NCBI GenBank assembly: GCA_018228705.1
Contig: CP073694.1
Location: 1,240,001 to 1,304,000 of the forward strand
DNA from: Dysosmobacter sp. Marseille-Q4140
Lineage (GTDB): Bacteria; Bacillota; Clostridia; Oscillospirales; Oscillospiraceae
Reading direction: 5' to 3'
Length of the DNA stretch: 64,000 bases
Below are positions 25,567-34,844 of the stretch, one piece after another (position 1 is the stretch's first letter; each line of letters opens with the position of its first letter). Under the pieces are notes generated by a model that worked only from the letters and a program-made list of their open reading frames with translations, was not told where the DNA came from and searched no databases. Position numbers and translations under genes: made by a program.

Positions 25567-26737
25567 AGTGTTCCGTGTGGAGCTGTTCGGCGGAAAAACG
25601 GATCGGTGGTGCGAGCTGGAGCTTCCGGCCAGCTACTATGGTCTCCAGGATGCGCTGGACAAGCTCCAGATGCCCTTGGGCGACAAGCCGAGGTGGGAAT
25701 TTCTTGAACACCACGGCTTTCAGTTCCTCCATGTCCATCTGACCCATGAATGCGATCTCTATCAGCTCAATGCGCTGGCAACCTGCCTGGGACAGATGAA
25801 CGGCAGAGAAAAAACTGCCTTCGAAGGGCTGTTCAACATGGAGGTGTCCAAGAAATACGGCCCCATCAGCGTTGCCACCATGATCAACCTGGCCTACAGC
25901 ACAGACTGCTGCCATGTGATCAACGCCACAACGGACGAGCAGCTCGGCAGGTTCTATGCGGAGAACGATTTCATCCCTGCCCTGGAAAAAGTTCCGGATT
26001 CCATCTTTGAGTATCTTGACTTTGAGATGCTCGGAAGAAAAGCCAGATTTGAAGAAGGCGGCGTTTTCGCAAGCGGCGGTTATGTTACGCAGCACACCGA
26101 GCTGAAGCAGGTATATGGCAGCCTGGCCTTGGTTCCCAAAGCGCCGGAATATGGCATCCGCCTGATGGTCGGCAGGTATCCCTTCCACTCCAATGAGCAG
26201 CCGGAGAACATGATGTGCCTGGATCTGCCCGCCACGCAGGAACGGCTGGACGCCGTGCTGGAGGCTTGCGGAGGCGCCTCCTGGTCGGAAATGGTCTTCC
26301 GGGTGGAGGACAGCGCGATGCCTGCGCTTCTGGAAAACATGGACTGCGACGATATCCATGGACTGAACGAGTTGGCTAAATGCTTCAAGGAGCTGAGCAC
26401 ACAAGGAGAACTTTCCAAATTCAAGGCAGTTATCCTTGCGGCAGATTGTCACGATATCGCTGCCGCTGTCCAGATTGCGAAAAATCTGGATGACTATCTG
26501 CTCGAGCCTGATCAGCGAAACCCCGAGGAGGTGGCCATAGAGGAGCTTCGCTTCATTGTGGACGAGCATTCCCGGTCCATTCTGCAGAAGCACGTCGTCC
26601 TCTACAACTACGGTCAGGATGTCATGGCAGCACACAACGCTCTGCTGACCCCCTACGGGCTGGTTCAGCGCAGAGATGGCGAGCCGATCCGCAATGAAGA
26701 AACACAGGCAGAAAATGCCGGAATGGAGATGATGTGA
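25559..26737 (+). CDS. ArdA-like repeat protein
   Basis: A TTG start at 25559 is supported by GGGAGG eight bases upstream and overlap with the previous stop. The 392-residue acidic protein has repeated helical modules: [23 protein letters not shown] and [23 protein letters not shown], each followed by an N-L-x-Y-type segment. These modules recur in the split gene and in the next gene. The similarity to ArdA antirestriction proteins is by pattern only. Confidence 0.65.
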   Translation: MNEVFRVELFGGKTDRWCELELPASYYGLQDALDKLQMPLGDKPRWEFLEHHGFQFLHVHLTHECDLYQLNALATCLGQMNGREKTAFEGLFNMEVSKKYGPISVATMINLAYSTDCCHVINATTDEQLGRFYAENDFIPALEKVPDSIFEYLDFEMLGRKARFEEGGVFASGGYVTQHTELKQVYGSLALVPKAPEYGIRLMVGRYPFHSNEQPENMMCLDLPATQERLDAVLEACGGASWSEMVFRVEDSAMPALLENMDCDDIHGLNELAKCFKELSTQGELSKFKAVILAADCHDIAAAVQIAKNLDDYLLEPDQRNPEEVAIEELRFIVDEHSRSILQKHVVLYNYGQDVMAAHNALLTPYGLVQRRDGEPIRNEETQAENAGMEMM

Positions 26738-27774
26738 TGGCGAGTCGGCAAACCAGGCAACTCCTGGATCTTCTGGACGGTTTTGAAATGACCAAATCCC
26801 AACACGACTGGCTGGAACGGCGATTCGAGAACATGACGGTAAAAGAAAGCCTTCTGTTCCGCGGAGCAATGCAGATCGAGCAGCCGAGGATGACCTGCGA
26901 TGTGATGCTGATTGCCAATCAGCTGGATCACTACGACCTGTTCTACGGTGCAGGAGACGATGCCCGACTTGGCAAATTCGTCATGGAGCAGATCCAGCGC
27001 CCCTCCTCCCAGGCACGTGCATTCCTTGACCCGGAGAAAGTGGGGGCAGCTTACCGTCAGAAAGGTGGGAACACCTTCTGCAATGGGCACTTCATCAAGG
27101 TCGCCTCTCTGATCGATCCGTTCCTGGACGGCGACCCGACGCTGAACCCCGACAAAGGTGACTACGGCATCCGGGTCAAGCTGGCAAGCCGCTCCAATAC
27201 GGAAGGCGTGTGGGTTGGATTCCCGGACACCGGCGAGTATATGGATACCGCACACCCGGACGAACTTCTCTTGGCGCTGGATGCACTGGAGGTAGACTCT
27301 TTGACTGAGTGTATCGCCGTGGATGTGGACTGCTGCCTCCCGCAGCTGGAGAACATCCTCTCCCAGTATGCCTCCGCAGCGGAACTTGTCCGTCATGCCA
27401 TCGACTTCGGCTATGCGTGGGGTGAGCAGGGTCAGGGCGAACCCCGGTGGCTGGATAAATGGCAGGCTGTTATGGAGCTGGAGGACTGCCACCGTCTGGA
27501 TTACGCCCTGGATCTGGCACAGAACCTCCACTGCTATCACTTCATGCCCCGCGATATGGAGCTGGAGGACTACGGCAAAACACTGGCGAAACACGACGGT
27601 GTCTACCCCAAGGATGAACTGCTCGCCTCCTGCTTCGATGCGGAGGGTTATGCCAATCAGCGGATGAAGAACATGGGTTTATCCGCCGCTGAGCATGGTT
27701 TCGTATCCTGGAACGGCATAGAGCTGGTCTATGAGTACAGTCAGCCGGATATGGAGCCGACCATGTCCATGTGA
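26734..27774 (+). CDS. ArdA-like repeat protein
   Basis: A 346-residue acidic protein overlapping the upstream gene by four bases. It contains LDLLDGFEMTKSQHDWLERRFENM, LAQNLHCYHFMPRDMELEDYGKTL and the EDYGK motif of the family, followed by a C-terminal segment with an ELLAS-FDAEGYAN pattern. It is the last gene of the coupled run and precedes a terminator at 27846. Likely part of the same antirestriction or anti-defence set. Confidence 0.65.
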   Translation: MMASRQTRQLLDLLDGFEMTKSQHDWLERRFENMTVKESLLFRGAMQIEQPRMTCDVMLIANQLDHYDLFYGAGDDARLGKFVMEQIQRPSSQARAFLDPEKVGAAYRQKGGNTFCNGHFIKVASLIDPFLDGDPTLNPDKGDYGIRVKLASRSNTEGVWVGFPDTGEYMDTAHPDELLLALDALEVDSLTECIAVDVDCCLPQLENILSQYASAAELVRHAIDFGYAWGEQGQGEPRWLDKWQAVMELEDCHRLDYALDLAQNLHCYHFMPRDMELEDYGKTLAKHDGVYPKDELLASCFDAEGYANQRMKNMGLSAAEHGFVSWNGIELVYEYSQPDMEPTMSM

Positions 27775-27845
27775 GAAGCCCCCACAGAACAGTTGCCGCC
27801 GGGACGGAGGTGATGAAATAAAAAATGAAATAGCCTGAACGCCAC

Positions 27846-27888
27846 AGGGGCCGTTACCCGAATCGGGACAAACGGCCCCTGATTTTTT
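27846..27888 (+). terminator. Rho-independent terminator
   Basis: AGGGGCCGTT (27846-27855) pairs with AACGGCCCCT (27871-27880) and TTTTTT follows. Confidence 0.85.
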
Positions 27889-27926
27889 GCGCTCTTTTCG
27901 GGTAACAGCCCCGGAAAGGAGCCCGT

Positions 27927-28271
27927 ATGACCACGACAACGGATAACCCCATCGCCGAGTACCTGAAGACCTATCACAAGGGAGCGCAAAGCGTCATATC
28001 CAGCCGGGAGCTGGAGGCAGCTTTCCATATCCGCGGCCCCGACCTGCGCCGGTTGATCAACAGCCTGCGTGGAGATGGCATCCCCATCTGCAGTTCTGAT
28101 TCCGGCTATTACTACGCCGGTACTGAGGAAGAACTGCAGAGAACCATCCGACAGCTCCGGAGCCGGATCAAGAAGATCGCCCATGCGGAACGCGGTCTCA
28201 CCAAGGCGCTGGAGCAATCCACCGACAGCGGACAGATATCCCTTCCGCTGGAGGGCGGTGATACCGCTTGA
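27927..28271 (+). CDS. Small winged-helix-like accessory protein
   Basis: A 114-residue protein with AAAGGAG eight bases upstream. The N-terminal 75 residues (ISSRELEAAFHIRGPDLRRLINSLRGDGIPICSSDSGYYYA) look like a winged-helix DNA-binding fold. The C-terminus is a coiled helix. It is translationally coupled to the methylase gene through overlapping TGA/TTG, suggesting both are made together. Confidence 0.65.
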   Translation: MTTTTDNPIAEYLKTYHKGAQSVISSRELEAAFHIRGPDLRRLINSLRGDGIPICSSDSGYYYAGTEEELQRTIRQLRSRIKKIAHAERGLTKALEQSTDSGQISLPLEGGDTA

Positions 28272-29203
28272 AAAGCTTCATCCCCTGGGTGGGCGGTAAA
28301 AGCAAGCTGCTGTGGCTGATCCGAAAGCTGTCTCCCTCGCGGTATTCCCGTTTTATTGATGTGTTCGGCGGCAGCGGCACAGTAACCCTGAGCCGCCCCA
28401 TCCAGCCGGGATGTATGGAGGTCTACAACGACTTCAACAGCGACCTGACCAACCTGTTCTGTTGTGTCAAAAACAGGACCATGGCACTCCTGCTGGAGTT
28501 GGGGTTTCTGCCGCTGAATACACGCGACGATTTCAATGTGCTGTATAAGTTCTTCTCCAAAGAGGAATTCACCGATGACTATCTGAAAGAGGAGCTGGAG
28601 CTGACGGAGCGGTATCTGGAGCTTCCGGACGCTGAGACCATCCAGAGAATGATGCTGGAACGAGCGCCTCGCGGTGATGTACGGCGCGCTGCCGACTTTT
28701 TCAAGCTGATTCGATACAGCTTCAGCGGCGGCGCCAAGTCCTTTGCCGGAAAATCCTGCGATATCCGCCGTTTCTTCTATCTGATTTGGGAGTGCTCCCG
28801 CAGGCTGGCAAATGTCGTCATCGAAAACAAGGACTGCGTAGAAATCGTCCACCAGTACGACCGGCCAGACGCATTTCTTTATTTTGATCCGCCCTACTAC
28901 GATGCAGAGGACTGTTATGCGGCGGTGTTTCCCAAGGAAGATCATCAGCGTCTCCACGACGCTCTGCTGGAGTGTAAGGGATATGTCATGGTGTCCTATA
29001 ACTACTGCCCATTCATCGTGGAGCTGTACAAGGAGTTTTATATCTTCTACACCACTCGCCCCAACAGTATGTCTCAGAAGGCCGGAAGCGAATATGAGGA
29101 GATCGTCATCACCAACTACGACCCCCGCCGCCACGATTCCGCAAGGCATTGCCTTTACCATGGGCGCCAGAGGGCCGCTTCTGGAAAAGGCGGATCGCTA
29201 TAA
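28268..29203 (+). CDS. DNA adenine methylase (D12 class)
   Basis: A 311-residue N6-adenine methyltransferase of the Dam/D12 family, starting at TTG 28268. The SAM-binding motif is DVFGGSGT (31-38) and the catalytic motif DPPY (207-210); FIPWVGGKSKLL near the start is the usual entry motif. No restriction endonuclease is adjacent, so it is an orphan methylase likely protecting the element from host restriction or regulating it. The last 20 residues (RAASGKGGSL) do not look family-like, so the 3' end may have been altered. Confidence 0.9.
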   Translation: MKSFIPWVGGKSKLLWLIRKLSPSRYSRFIDVFGGSGTVTLSRPIQPGCMEVYNDFNSDLTNLFCCVKNRTMALLLELGFLPLNTRDDFNVLYKFFSKEEFTDDYLKEELELTERYLELPDAETIQRMMLERAPRGDVRRAADFFKLIRYSFSGGAKSFAGKSCDIRRFFYLIWECSRRLANVVIENKDCVEIVHQYDRPDAFLYFDPPYYDAEDCYAAVFPKEDHQRLHDALLECKGYVMVSYNYCPFIVELYKEFYIFYTTRPNSMSQKAGSEYEEIVITNYDPRRHDSARHCLYHGRQRAASGKGGSL

Positions 29204-29237
29204 TGGCGTGATTCCGGAATTCTGAATTATGACAAAA

Positions 29238-29273
29238 AGCGGCCGTTGACAGGATATTCTGTCGGCGGCCGCT
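29238..29273 (+). terminator. Hairpin after the methylase
   Basis: Paired arms AGCGGCCG and CGGCCGCT, extended inward with GACAG/CTGTC; no T-run follows. The other bases from 29204 to 29399 hold no gene that I can support. Confidence 0.4.
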
Positions 29274-29399
29274 TCTCTGTCTGCAGCCATGAACATTCTG
29301 GAAAGGGAATCAACTGGGCAGCAGTTTGCAGTCCATTTGACTTCTTTATTGGGATAGGAGGAGAAGGGATCGTTGTCAGTGCCGGGAAAGCATCTCCGT

Positions 29400-31109
29400 T
29401 TAATTGGACAGTCTTTGCTCAGCGGCCCACATAGAGGCATATTTTCCGCCTTTGGCCAGCAGCTCCTCATGAGTGCCGGACTCCGCAATGTTCCCGTCTG
29501 CTACCACCAGGATCTGATCCGCATTTCGGACGATAGACAGGGTATGTGCAATCATGACTACTGTCTTCCGCTCTGACAAAAGCCCCAGGATCGCCCGCTT
29601 GACCGCCAGCTCGTTTTCAATGTCCAGTGAGGCAGTGGCCTCATCCAGCAGCAGGATGGGGCTGTTTTTCAAAATAGCCCGGGCGATGGACAGACGCTGA
29701 CGCTCCCCGCCGGAGAGAAAGGCTCCGTTTTCCCCAATAGGGGTGTCATAGCCATGCTCCAGCTTCTGTATGAAGCCGTCACATCCAGCCGCACGGCAGG
29801 CGGCCTCCACCTCACGGTCTGTGGCCGAGGGGCGGGCATGGCGGATATTCTCCCGAACGGTATCGTCAAAGAGGAACACCTGCTGATCCACCATGGAGAT
29901 CTGCTCCAGCACCCGTTCTGCCGCCACGGTCTCAATGGACTGCCCTCCGATGGAGATCTCGCCGCTCTGCGGTTCGTAGTATTTGGCGATCAGATTGAGA
30001 ATGGTGGATTTGCCGGAACCGGAGTCTCCTACAATGGCAGTGAGCTTTCCTGCCGGCGCCGTAAAGGACAGCTCCTTCAGCACCGGCTCTCCCGGCACAT
30101 AGGAGAAGGAGACCGAGCGGAAGGTGATGTTCTGTTCAGCAGGATGGAAGGGCGCCACGGAACCTCTCTCCTCCGGTTCCGCCATCACCTGGAGGATATT
30201 GTTCTTGGAGACCATCAGGTGCTTCCATTCAAAGAGATCGATGGAAATGGCAGTGGTAAGCTTGGTCAGCAGAATGGGCAGCATGGAGACCATGAGATAA
30301 TCCACATTGCTCAGCGTACCGGCTGCCCAGGGACCGGCTGCCAGCGCCATGATGGCCGGCACACTGCACCAGCTGAGAATGTTATACCCGAAGCCAATAG
30401 GGATGCCCTTTGCCTCGTACAGATAACACACCCGGCTGAACCTCCGCATCGCCTCGGTCGTGGCCTGATTCTGGACGCCACCCATATGATAGGCACGGAA
30501 GGTCTGGATGCCGTCGATGTACTCCACGATGCTGCTGACCGTCTCGGCACTGACCTCATGCTTGGCCACGCCGTATTTGGCAACAACACGGAAGGACAGC
30601 CACAGATTGGGGATCAGCCCCGCTACCACCAAGAAAAGAATCAGCCCCGCCGGCAGATACACCTTGCATACAAAGCCTACCAGCATGGCGGCCAGCACAG
30701 CGTTTTTGGTGATGTTGCCGCTGGAGTGGGTCAGGATCTTCTCGTAGCTGCCCACATCGCTGGTCATGGTATTCACATACTCTCCCACCTGTCCCTGGGT
30801 GAAGCGGGAAAGAGGGATCTGTTTGAGTTTGTCACCCAGCCGAAGCCGCAGTCCTTTGGAAACAGCAGCTCCGCCCAGCTGAACCTGCGTGTAACCGGCG
30901 GCGTAGATGACCAGTCGAATCAGGAAGATGACCGCAAGAAATGCAGTCAGCAGCCCAAGCCGCTGCGCGCTCAGGCTGCCCTCAGACAGCCCGGACAGAA
31001 CCATATAAATGGACAAGTAGCTGCACCCGGACAGCAGCCCTTCCACTACCGTGAGGATCACACCGGAATAGAAGGCCCGATTTTTACGGAACACATTTGC
31101 CTCACGCAT
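29400..31109 (-). CDS. ABC transporter, exporter fold (pair 1, second subunit)
   Basis: A 569-residue fused membrane/ATPase half-transporter. Six membrane helices cover about 15-290. The ATPase has Walker A GDSGSGKST (361-369), Q-loop near 410, signature LSGGERQR (465-472), Walker B ILLLDEATASLD and the switch histidine in MIAHTL. The ATG at 31109 with a G-rich site upstream is preferred over the GTG at 31118; it overlaps the partner gene by 8 bases. Together they form a heterodimer. Context suggests import of chelated metal, as with YbtPQ/IrtAB, but export cannot be excluded. Confidence 0.85.
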   Translation of the reverse strand: MREANVFRKNRAFYSGVILTVVEGLLSGCSYLSIYMVLSGLSEGSLSAQRLGLLTAFLAVIFLIRLVIYAAGYTQVQLGGAAVSKGLRLRLGDKLKQIPLSRFTQGQVGEYVNTMTSDVGSYEKILTHSSGNITKNAVLAAMLVGFVCKVYLPAGLILFLVVAGLIPNLWLSFRVVAKYGVAKHEVSAETVSSIVEYIDGIQTFRAYHMGGVQNQATTEAMRRFSRVCYLYEAKGIPIGFGYNILSWCSVPAIMALAAGPWAAGTLSNVDYLMVSMLPILLTKLTTAISIDLFEWKHLMVSKNNILQVMAEPEERGSVAPFHPAEQNITFRSVSFSYVPGEPVLKELSFTAPAGKLTAIVGDSGSGKSTILNLIAKYYEPQSGEISIGGQSIETVAAERVLEQISMVDQQVFLFDDTVRENIRHARPSATDREVEAACRAAGCDGFIQKLEHGYDTPIGENGAFLSGGERQRLSIARAILKNSPILLLDEATASLDIENELAVKRAILGLLSERKTVVMIAHTLSIVRNADQILVVADGNIAESGTHEELLAKGGKYASMWAAEQRLSN

Positions 31110-32865
31110 GCTGCACACCCCCTTCTACGGAATAGGCAATGGCACGAGCAGCCCGGTAATCCGCCCAAGCCCTGCGGTAGTATTCATTTTTCTCCAGCAC
31201 CTCTTCATGGGTACCACAGCAGGTAATGGTGTTGTTCTCCACCACTGCCACCTTGTCGCACAGCTTGATGGCGCCCAGCCGGTGGGCCACGATCACGACT
31301 GTCTTGCCCCGGCACAGGTTTTCAATGGCCCGGTCGATCTCCACCTGGTTTTCCGGATCAGCCGCTGAGGTGGCTTCATCCAGGATCAGAATGGGGGCGT
31401 TTTTCAAAATGGCCCGGGCGATGGCAATGCGCTGCCGCTCCCCACCGGAGAAACGGGAGCCGAAAGTGCCCACCTTGGTTTCATAACCCTGGGGCAGCGA
31501 TTGGATGAAATCATCGATTTGCGCCAGCCTGGCAGCCTCGCGCACCTGCTCCAGTGTTGCTCCCGAGTTCATGCGGATATTTTCCAGCACGCTTCCCCGG
31601 GTCAGAAAGGTCTTCTGGAACACCAGAGAGATATGGTCCAACAGGTCCTCGTAGTCCAGCTCCCGCACATCTCTGCCGCCGATGCGGACCGTTCCCTGGG
31701 TCACATCGTAAGAGCGGGCCATCAGCTGGATCACGGTGCTTTTGCCTGCACCGGACACCCCCACCAGCGCAACCTTTTCCCCCGGCGCCACAGTGAGGGA
31801 GCAATCCCTGAGCACATCGGTCTTTCCATCGTAGGAAAAGGAGACATGATCCAGGGTAATGCCGCAGGTCTCCGGAAAGGCCGCGCCACTGGAAAAGGTG
31901 GGCAGTTCCAGAATCTCCTCCACCTTTTTCACGCCGGAAAGCGCCTGGGCAAAGGTAGTGGCCAGTTTTTGCAGGGGCAGGATCTCGGTGAGATACATCC
32001 CGCCCACATAGGCAAAGAGCAGAAATACGCTGCCGGTGACGCTTCCCCGGAGGAAAAGCAGGCCGCCTACTGGAACCATCAGCACCATCCCGCACTCCAC
32101 CAGCAACAAAAAGGCGGCATAGGGCGGAGCCGTCTTGTGTGTGACCAGGTTCCAGATCCGGTTCTCCTCCTCAATGGCATGGGAAAACTTCTGGAAGGAG
32201 CGGCTGCCCATGTTATACGCTTTGATCAGCCGCATACCAGAGATGTACTCAATCGTCACGGAATTAAAGCCTACCAGGGAGCGGTTGACATCGGACAAGA
32301 CCCCCTTCATTCTTTGGAAGATGACCGCCATCACAATGCCGGCCAGGGGCAGCGGGATCAGGGAAACCAGGGCCAGAGGTGCATTGACGGAGAGCAGATA
32401 CAGGAAAATCACAACCGGTCCTGTGAGATAGGCCACAAATTCCGGCAGGTTGTGGGCCAGAAACAGTTCCAACTTCTCGATGTCCTCATTGAGAACGGTC
32501 TTGACCGCGCCGGTGCTCCGCTCGTCCAAGGCTCCAAGAGACACTTTGGCAAGATGCTCCGTTACCATACACCGTACTCGAAACAGTGCCCCATAGGCTC
32601 CCTTGTGAGACAGCACACCTGAAGTACCCAGCAACACCAGCCTTCCCACGGTGCCCGCCGTGACCAGCAAAGCGCAATCGGCGATAACTGCTTTGGTACA
32701 GGTGCCGGAGAGCACCGCATCCATCAGCCGGTAAATGCCGATATACGATGTGATGACCAGAATACCGCTGCCAAAGGCACACAAAACGGACAGGATCAGC
32801 CATTTCCGCTCCGGCCCGGCCCACTGCAGCAGCCGCATCACCGGTGATGGCCGTTTTTCTTTCAT
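31102..32865 (-). CDS. ABC transporter, exporter fold (pair 1, first subunit)
   Basis: A 587-residue half-transporter with six membrane helices (about 20-300) and a complete ATPase: Walker A GVSGAGKST, a slightly unusual signature FSGGERQR, Walker B ILILDEATSAADPE and switch His in VIVAHRL. Both subunits of the pair keep the catalytic Glu after Walker B, unlike many heterodimeric drug exporters with one degenerate site. It is the first gene of its unit; the GTTAGC-type box 1 lies 54 bases upstream. Confidence 0.85.
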   Translation of the reverse strand: MKEKRPSPVMRLLQWAGPERKWLILSVLCAFGSGILVITSYIGIYRLMDAVLSGTCTKAVIADCALLVTAGTVGRLVLLGTSGVLSHKGAYGALFRVRCMVTEHLAKVSLGALDERSTGAVKTVLNEDIEKLELFLAHNLPEFVAYLTGPVVIFLYLLSVNAPLALVSLIPLPLAGIVMAVIFQRMKGVLSDVNRSLVGFNSVTIEYISGMRLIKAYNMGSRSFQKFSHAIEEENRIWNLVTHKTAPPYAAFLLLVECGMVLMVPVGGLLFLRGSVTGSVFLLFAYVGGMYLTEILPLQKLATTFAQALSGVKKVEEILELPTFSSGAAFPETCGITLDHVSFSYDGKTDVLRDCSLTVAPGEKVALVGVSGAGKSTVIQLMARSYDVTQGTVRIGGRDVRELDYEDLLDHISLVFQKTFLTRGSVLENIRMNSGATLEQVREAARLAQIDDFIQSLPQGYETKVGTFGSRFSGGERQRIAIARAILKNAPILILDEATSAADPENQVEIDRAIENLCRGKTVVIVAHRLGAIKLCDKVAVVENNTITCCGTHEEVLEKNEYYRRAWADYRAARAIAYSVEGGVQHA

Positions 32866-32918
32866 CGTCTGTTCCTCCTTCCCCCGGCTTGACGAGAGCG
32901 CCGGGAAGTGATATTTTA

Positions 32919-32934
32919 GTTAGCGGATACTAAC
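32919..32934. promoter_or_regulatory. GTTAGC-type operator, box 1
   Basis: GTTAGC-GGAT-ACTAAC (11 of 12 arm positions match the perfect palindrome). It lies between the divergent ABC pair 1 and an AraC gene and may serve both. On the minus strand a TAAAAT lies right after it. Confidence 0.75.
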
Positions 32935-33034
32935 CAACATCCATCCTACCGGCAAAACAGCAGTATCGCAAGGCTTTGGGCGCGGTTCCGGCTGATTGGG
33001 GTGGAGATGTGGCTGATCGAGGTGGTGACAGGTT

Positions 33035-34042
33035 ATGGCGGCAAACAAAGACTTGGAGCAGCAATATGGCCGGGCGATGGAGGAACACGGGTTTCTTCCA
33101 GATCCGGAGAACCGGCGTTACGGCTCCATGGGGCTGTGCTGGCGGCACACCTCCCAGCAGGGCGGCGGTTTTTTCTGGACCTACGGGCAGCAGGATCTCT
33201 ATACCATCAAGATCCATGATTTCTTTTTCCATGAGGATCAGCTGCTGGAGTTCCATTGGCCGGAGAGTCTCAGTGTCACCTGGTATGAATCCATTTCCGG
33301 GGAGGAGTTCTCCCCCTGCCGCCGTCTTGTTCCAGGCTGTGTCAAAAGTTTTATCGGAGGTCGGGAACCATACCGGGCGCTCATCCACAGGCAGATCCCC
33401 ATCGTTTCCATTGGCGTGGAGATCACCCCGGCTTACTACCGGGATTATCTGCGCCGCCAGTTTCCCCAGGAGTATCAAAGCCTGCTGGAGTCTTTTCAAA
33501 CGCTGGATCAGACAGAACACTTCCCAGAAATGGTGCAGCTCTTGAAACAGGTGCGCGACTACCGGTGGGAGGGGCTTCCCGCCCGTTTGTTTTATGATGG
33601 GAAGGTGGCGGAGGCGGTGGCGCTGGTGGCAGAGCGGCACCTGAAGCGCAAGAACCGCCGTTCTGTCAGTGCGGAGGATATGGTACGGCTGGCTGATGTG
33701 GCAGCCTTCATCACGGCCCACTGTGCGGGTGAACTGCCGCTGGAACGGCTCAGCCGTATTGGCTGCATGAGCATTTCCAAGCTGAAGGATGCCTTCCATG
33801 TCCGGTATGGCTGCACGATTACCCAGTACATTCAGGGGCAGCGCACGGAGCAGGCTGGGCGGCTACTGCGGGAAACTGACCTGCCGGTGAGTCAGGTGGC
33901 GGCCATTGTTGGGTATCAGAATCCCAGCCGTTTCGCGGAGATCTTCCGGCGAAACACCGGACGCTCCCCTGCGGAATACCGCAGAGCATGCTGGAATTCC
34001 TTCACGGAGGTAAACGATATGGAAAGGAAAGATTCTTTATGA
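33035..34042 (+). CDS. AraC family regulator
   Basis: A 335-residue protein. Residues 1-190 form a sensor domain (YGSMGLCWRHTSQQGGGFFWTYGQQDLYTIKIHDFFF), and two helix-turn-helices lie at about 240-330 (LERLSRIGCMSISKLKDAF; VSQVAAIVGYQNPSRFAEIFRRNTGRSPAEYR). It is a paralogue of the gene at 37885, sharing the sensor domain. By analogy with YbtA-like regulators it may sense the ligand carried by the neighbouring transporter. It is divergent from ABC pair 1 and coupled to the hydrolase. Confidence 0.88.
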   Translation: MAANKDLEQQYGRAMEEHGFLPDPENRRYGSMGLCWRHTSQQGGGFFWTYGQQDLYTIKIHDFFFHEDQLLEFHWPESLSVTWYESISGEEFSPCRRLVPGCVKSFIGGREPYRALIHRQIPIVSIGVEITPAYYRDYLRRQFPQEYQSLLESFQTLDQTEHFPEMVQLLKQVRDYRWEGLPARLFYDGKVAEAVALVAERHLKRKNRRSVSAEDMVRLADVAAFITAHCAGELPLERLSRIGCMSISKLKDAFHVRYGCTITQYIQGQRTEQAGRLLRETDLPVSQVAAIVGYQNPSRFAEIFRRNTGRSPAEYRRACWNSFTEVNDMERKDSL

Positions 34043-34791
34043 AAATACAGTATTTTGGAGATCCATCTAATCCCAAAATCGTTGTTCTGCACCCCATGCT
34101 TCTGGACGGGAAAAGTATGCTGCCTCTGCTGGGCGAACTGCGGAACAGTCATTGTGTGATCGCGCCGGATCTGACAGGCCATGGAACAGATACTGGGATC
34201 TTTCAAAGTGCCCAACAAGAGGCAGCAACGCTGGCCGGCTGGCTGACAACGCAGGGATGGATTGATCTGAAGTTAGTGTTTGGTGCATCCATCGGTGCCG
34301 TGGTGGCGATGCAGTTGATTGCCATGCCCACATTCAAAGTTCATACCGCAGTCTTAGAGGGGTGCCCCCTCCATTCCAATGCTGCTTTTCTACGGATGAT
34401 AGCGACCCGTATGTTTCTGTCAAAACATCGGAAAGCACAGCAACATCCCGGTTTGTCTGCACAGCGGATGACGAAAATCTATGGGGAGACGCTCGGCCTT
34501 ATCATGGGGCACACCTTTGAACAAATTCGTCCGGAAACTTTGCAAGCCATCGCTGCCGCCTGTTCGGACTGCACCTTTCCCAACTATCCAAAGGAGTTGG
34601 AAGCTCACCTGTTTTTTGAGTATGGCAGTGAGGACATCAGCGCCAAGACCGCGCGCAGGGTTGTCTCAAAGCACTATCCGTCTGCTTCCTTTACAATCCG
34701 GGAAGGCTATGTTCACTGCCAATATCCCGCCGTTCTGGGAGAGCAGTATTCCAAGGTATTGGAGGAATACCTCGCCAGGGAACTTCACTAA
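34039..34791 (+). CDS. Alpha/beta hydrolase
   Basis: A 250-residue protein starting at an ATG overlapping the AraC stop. The nucleophile elbow is GASIGAVVA (about residues 90-98, G-x-S-x-G), an early LHPMLLDGKSM loop could be the oxyanion region, and a late His in GYVHCQYPA is a candidate for the triad. In a metallophore setting such enzymes can open ester-linked siderophores to release iron, which would fit here, but the substrate is not shown by the sequence. Confidence 0.75.
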   Translation: MKIQYFGDPSNPKIVVLHPMLLDGKSMLPLLGELRNSHCVIAPDLTGHGTDTGIFQSAQQEAATLAGWLTTQGWIDLKLVFGASIGAVVAMQLIAMPTFKVHTAVLEGCPLHSNAAFLRMIATRMFLSKHRKAQQHPGLSAQRMTKIYGETLGLIMGHTFEQIRPETLQAIAAACSDCTFPNYPKELEAHLFFEYGSEDISAKTARRVVSKHYPSASFTIREGYVHCQYPAVLGEQYSKVLEEYLARELH

Positions 34792-34804
34792 TAGAACCCA
34801 AGAG

Positions 34805-34838
34805 GCCGCATGGGGAACATTCCACCATGCGGCTTTTT
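34805..34838 (+). terminator. Rho-independent terminator
   Basis: GCCGCATGG (34805-34813) and CCATGCGGC (34825-34833) followed by TTTTT; it ends the AraC-hydrolase unit. Confidence 0.85.
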
Positions 34839-34844
34839 CAATCG

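Larger units (their letters stand above)
17345..29203 (+). mobile_element. Accessory segment of integrative/conjugative-element type
   Basis: A plus-strand run of genes of the kind carried as cargo by Clostridia conjugative elements: ArdA-like acidic proteins, a DUF4314 protein, small winged-helix protein and orphan adenine methylase, directly after a tRNA gene. No integrase, relaxase or type IV secretion gene is visible here, so this is a fragment or one arm of a larger element. Boundaries are approximate. Confidence 0.5.
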
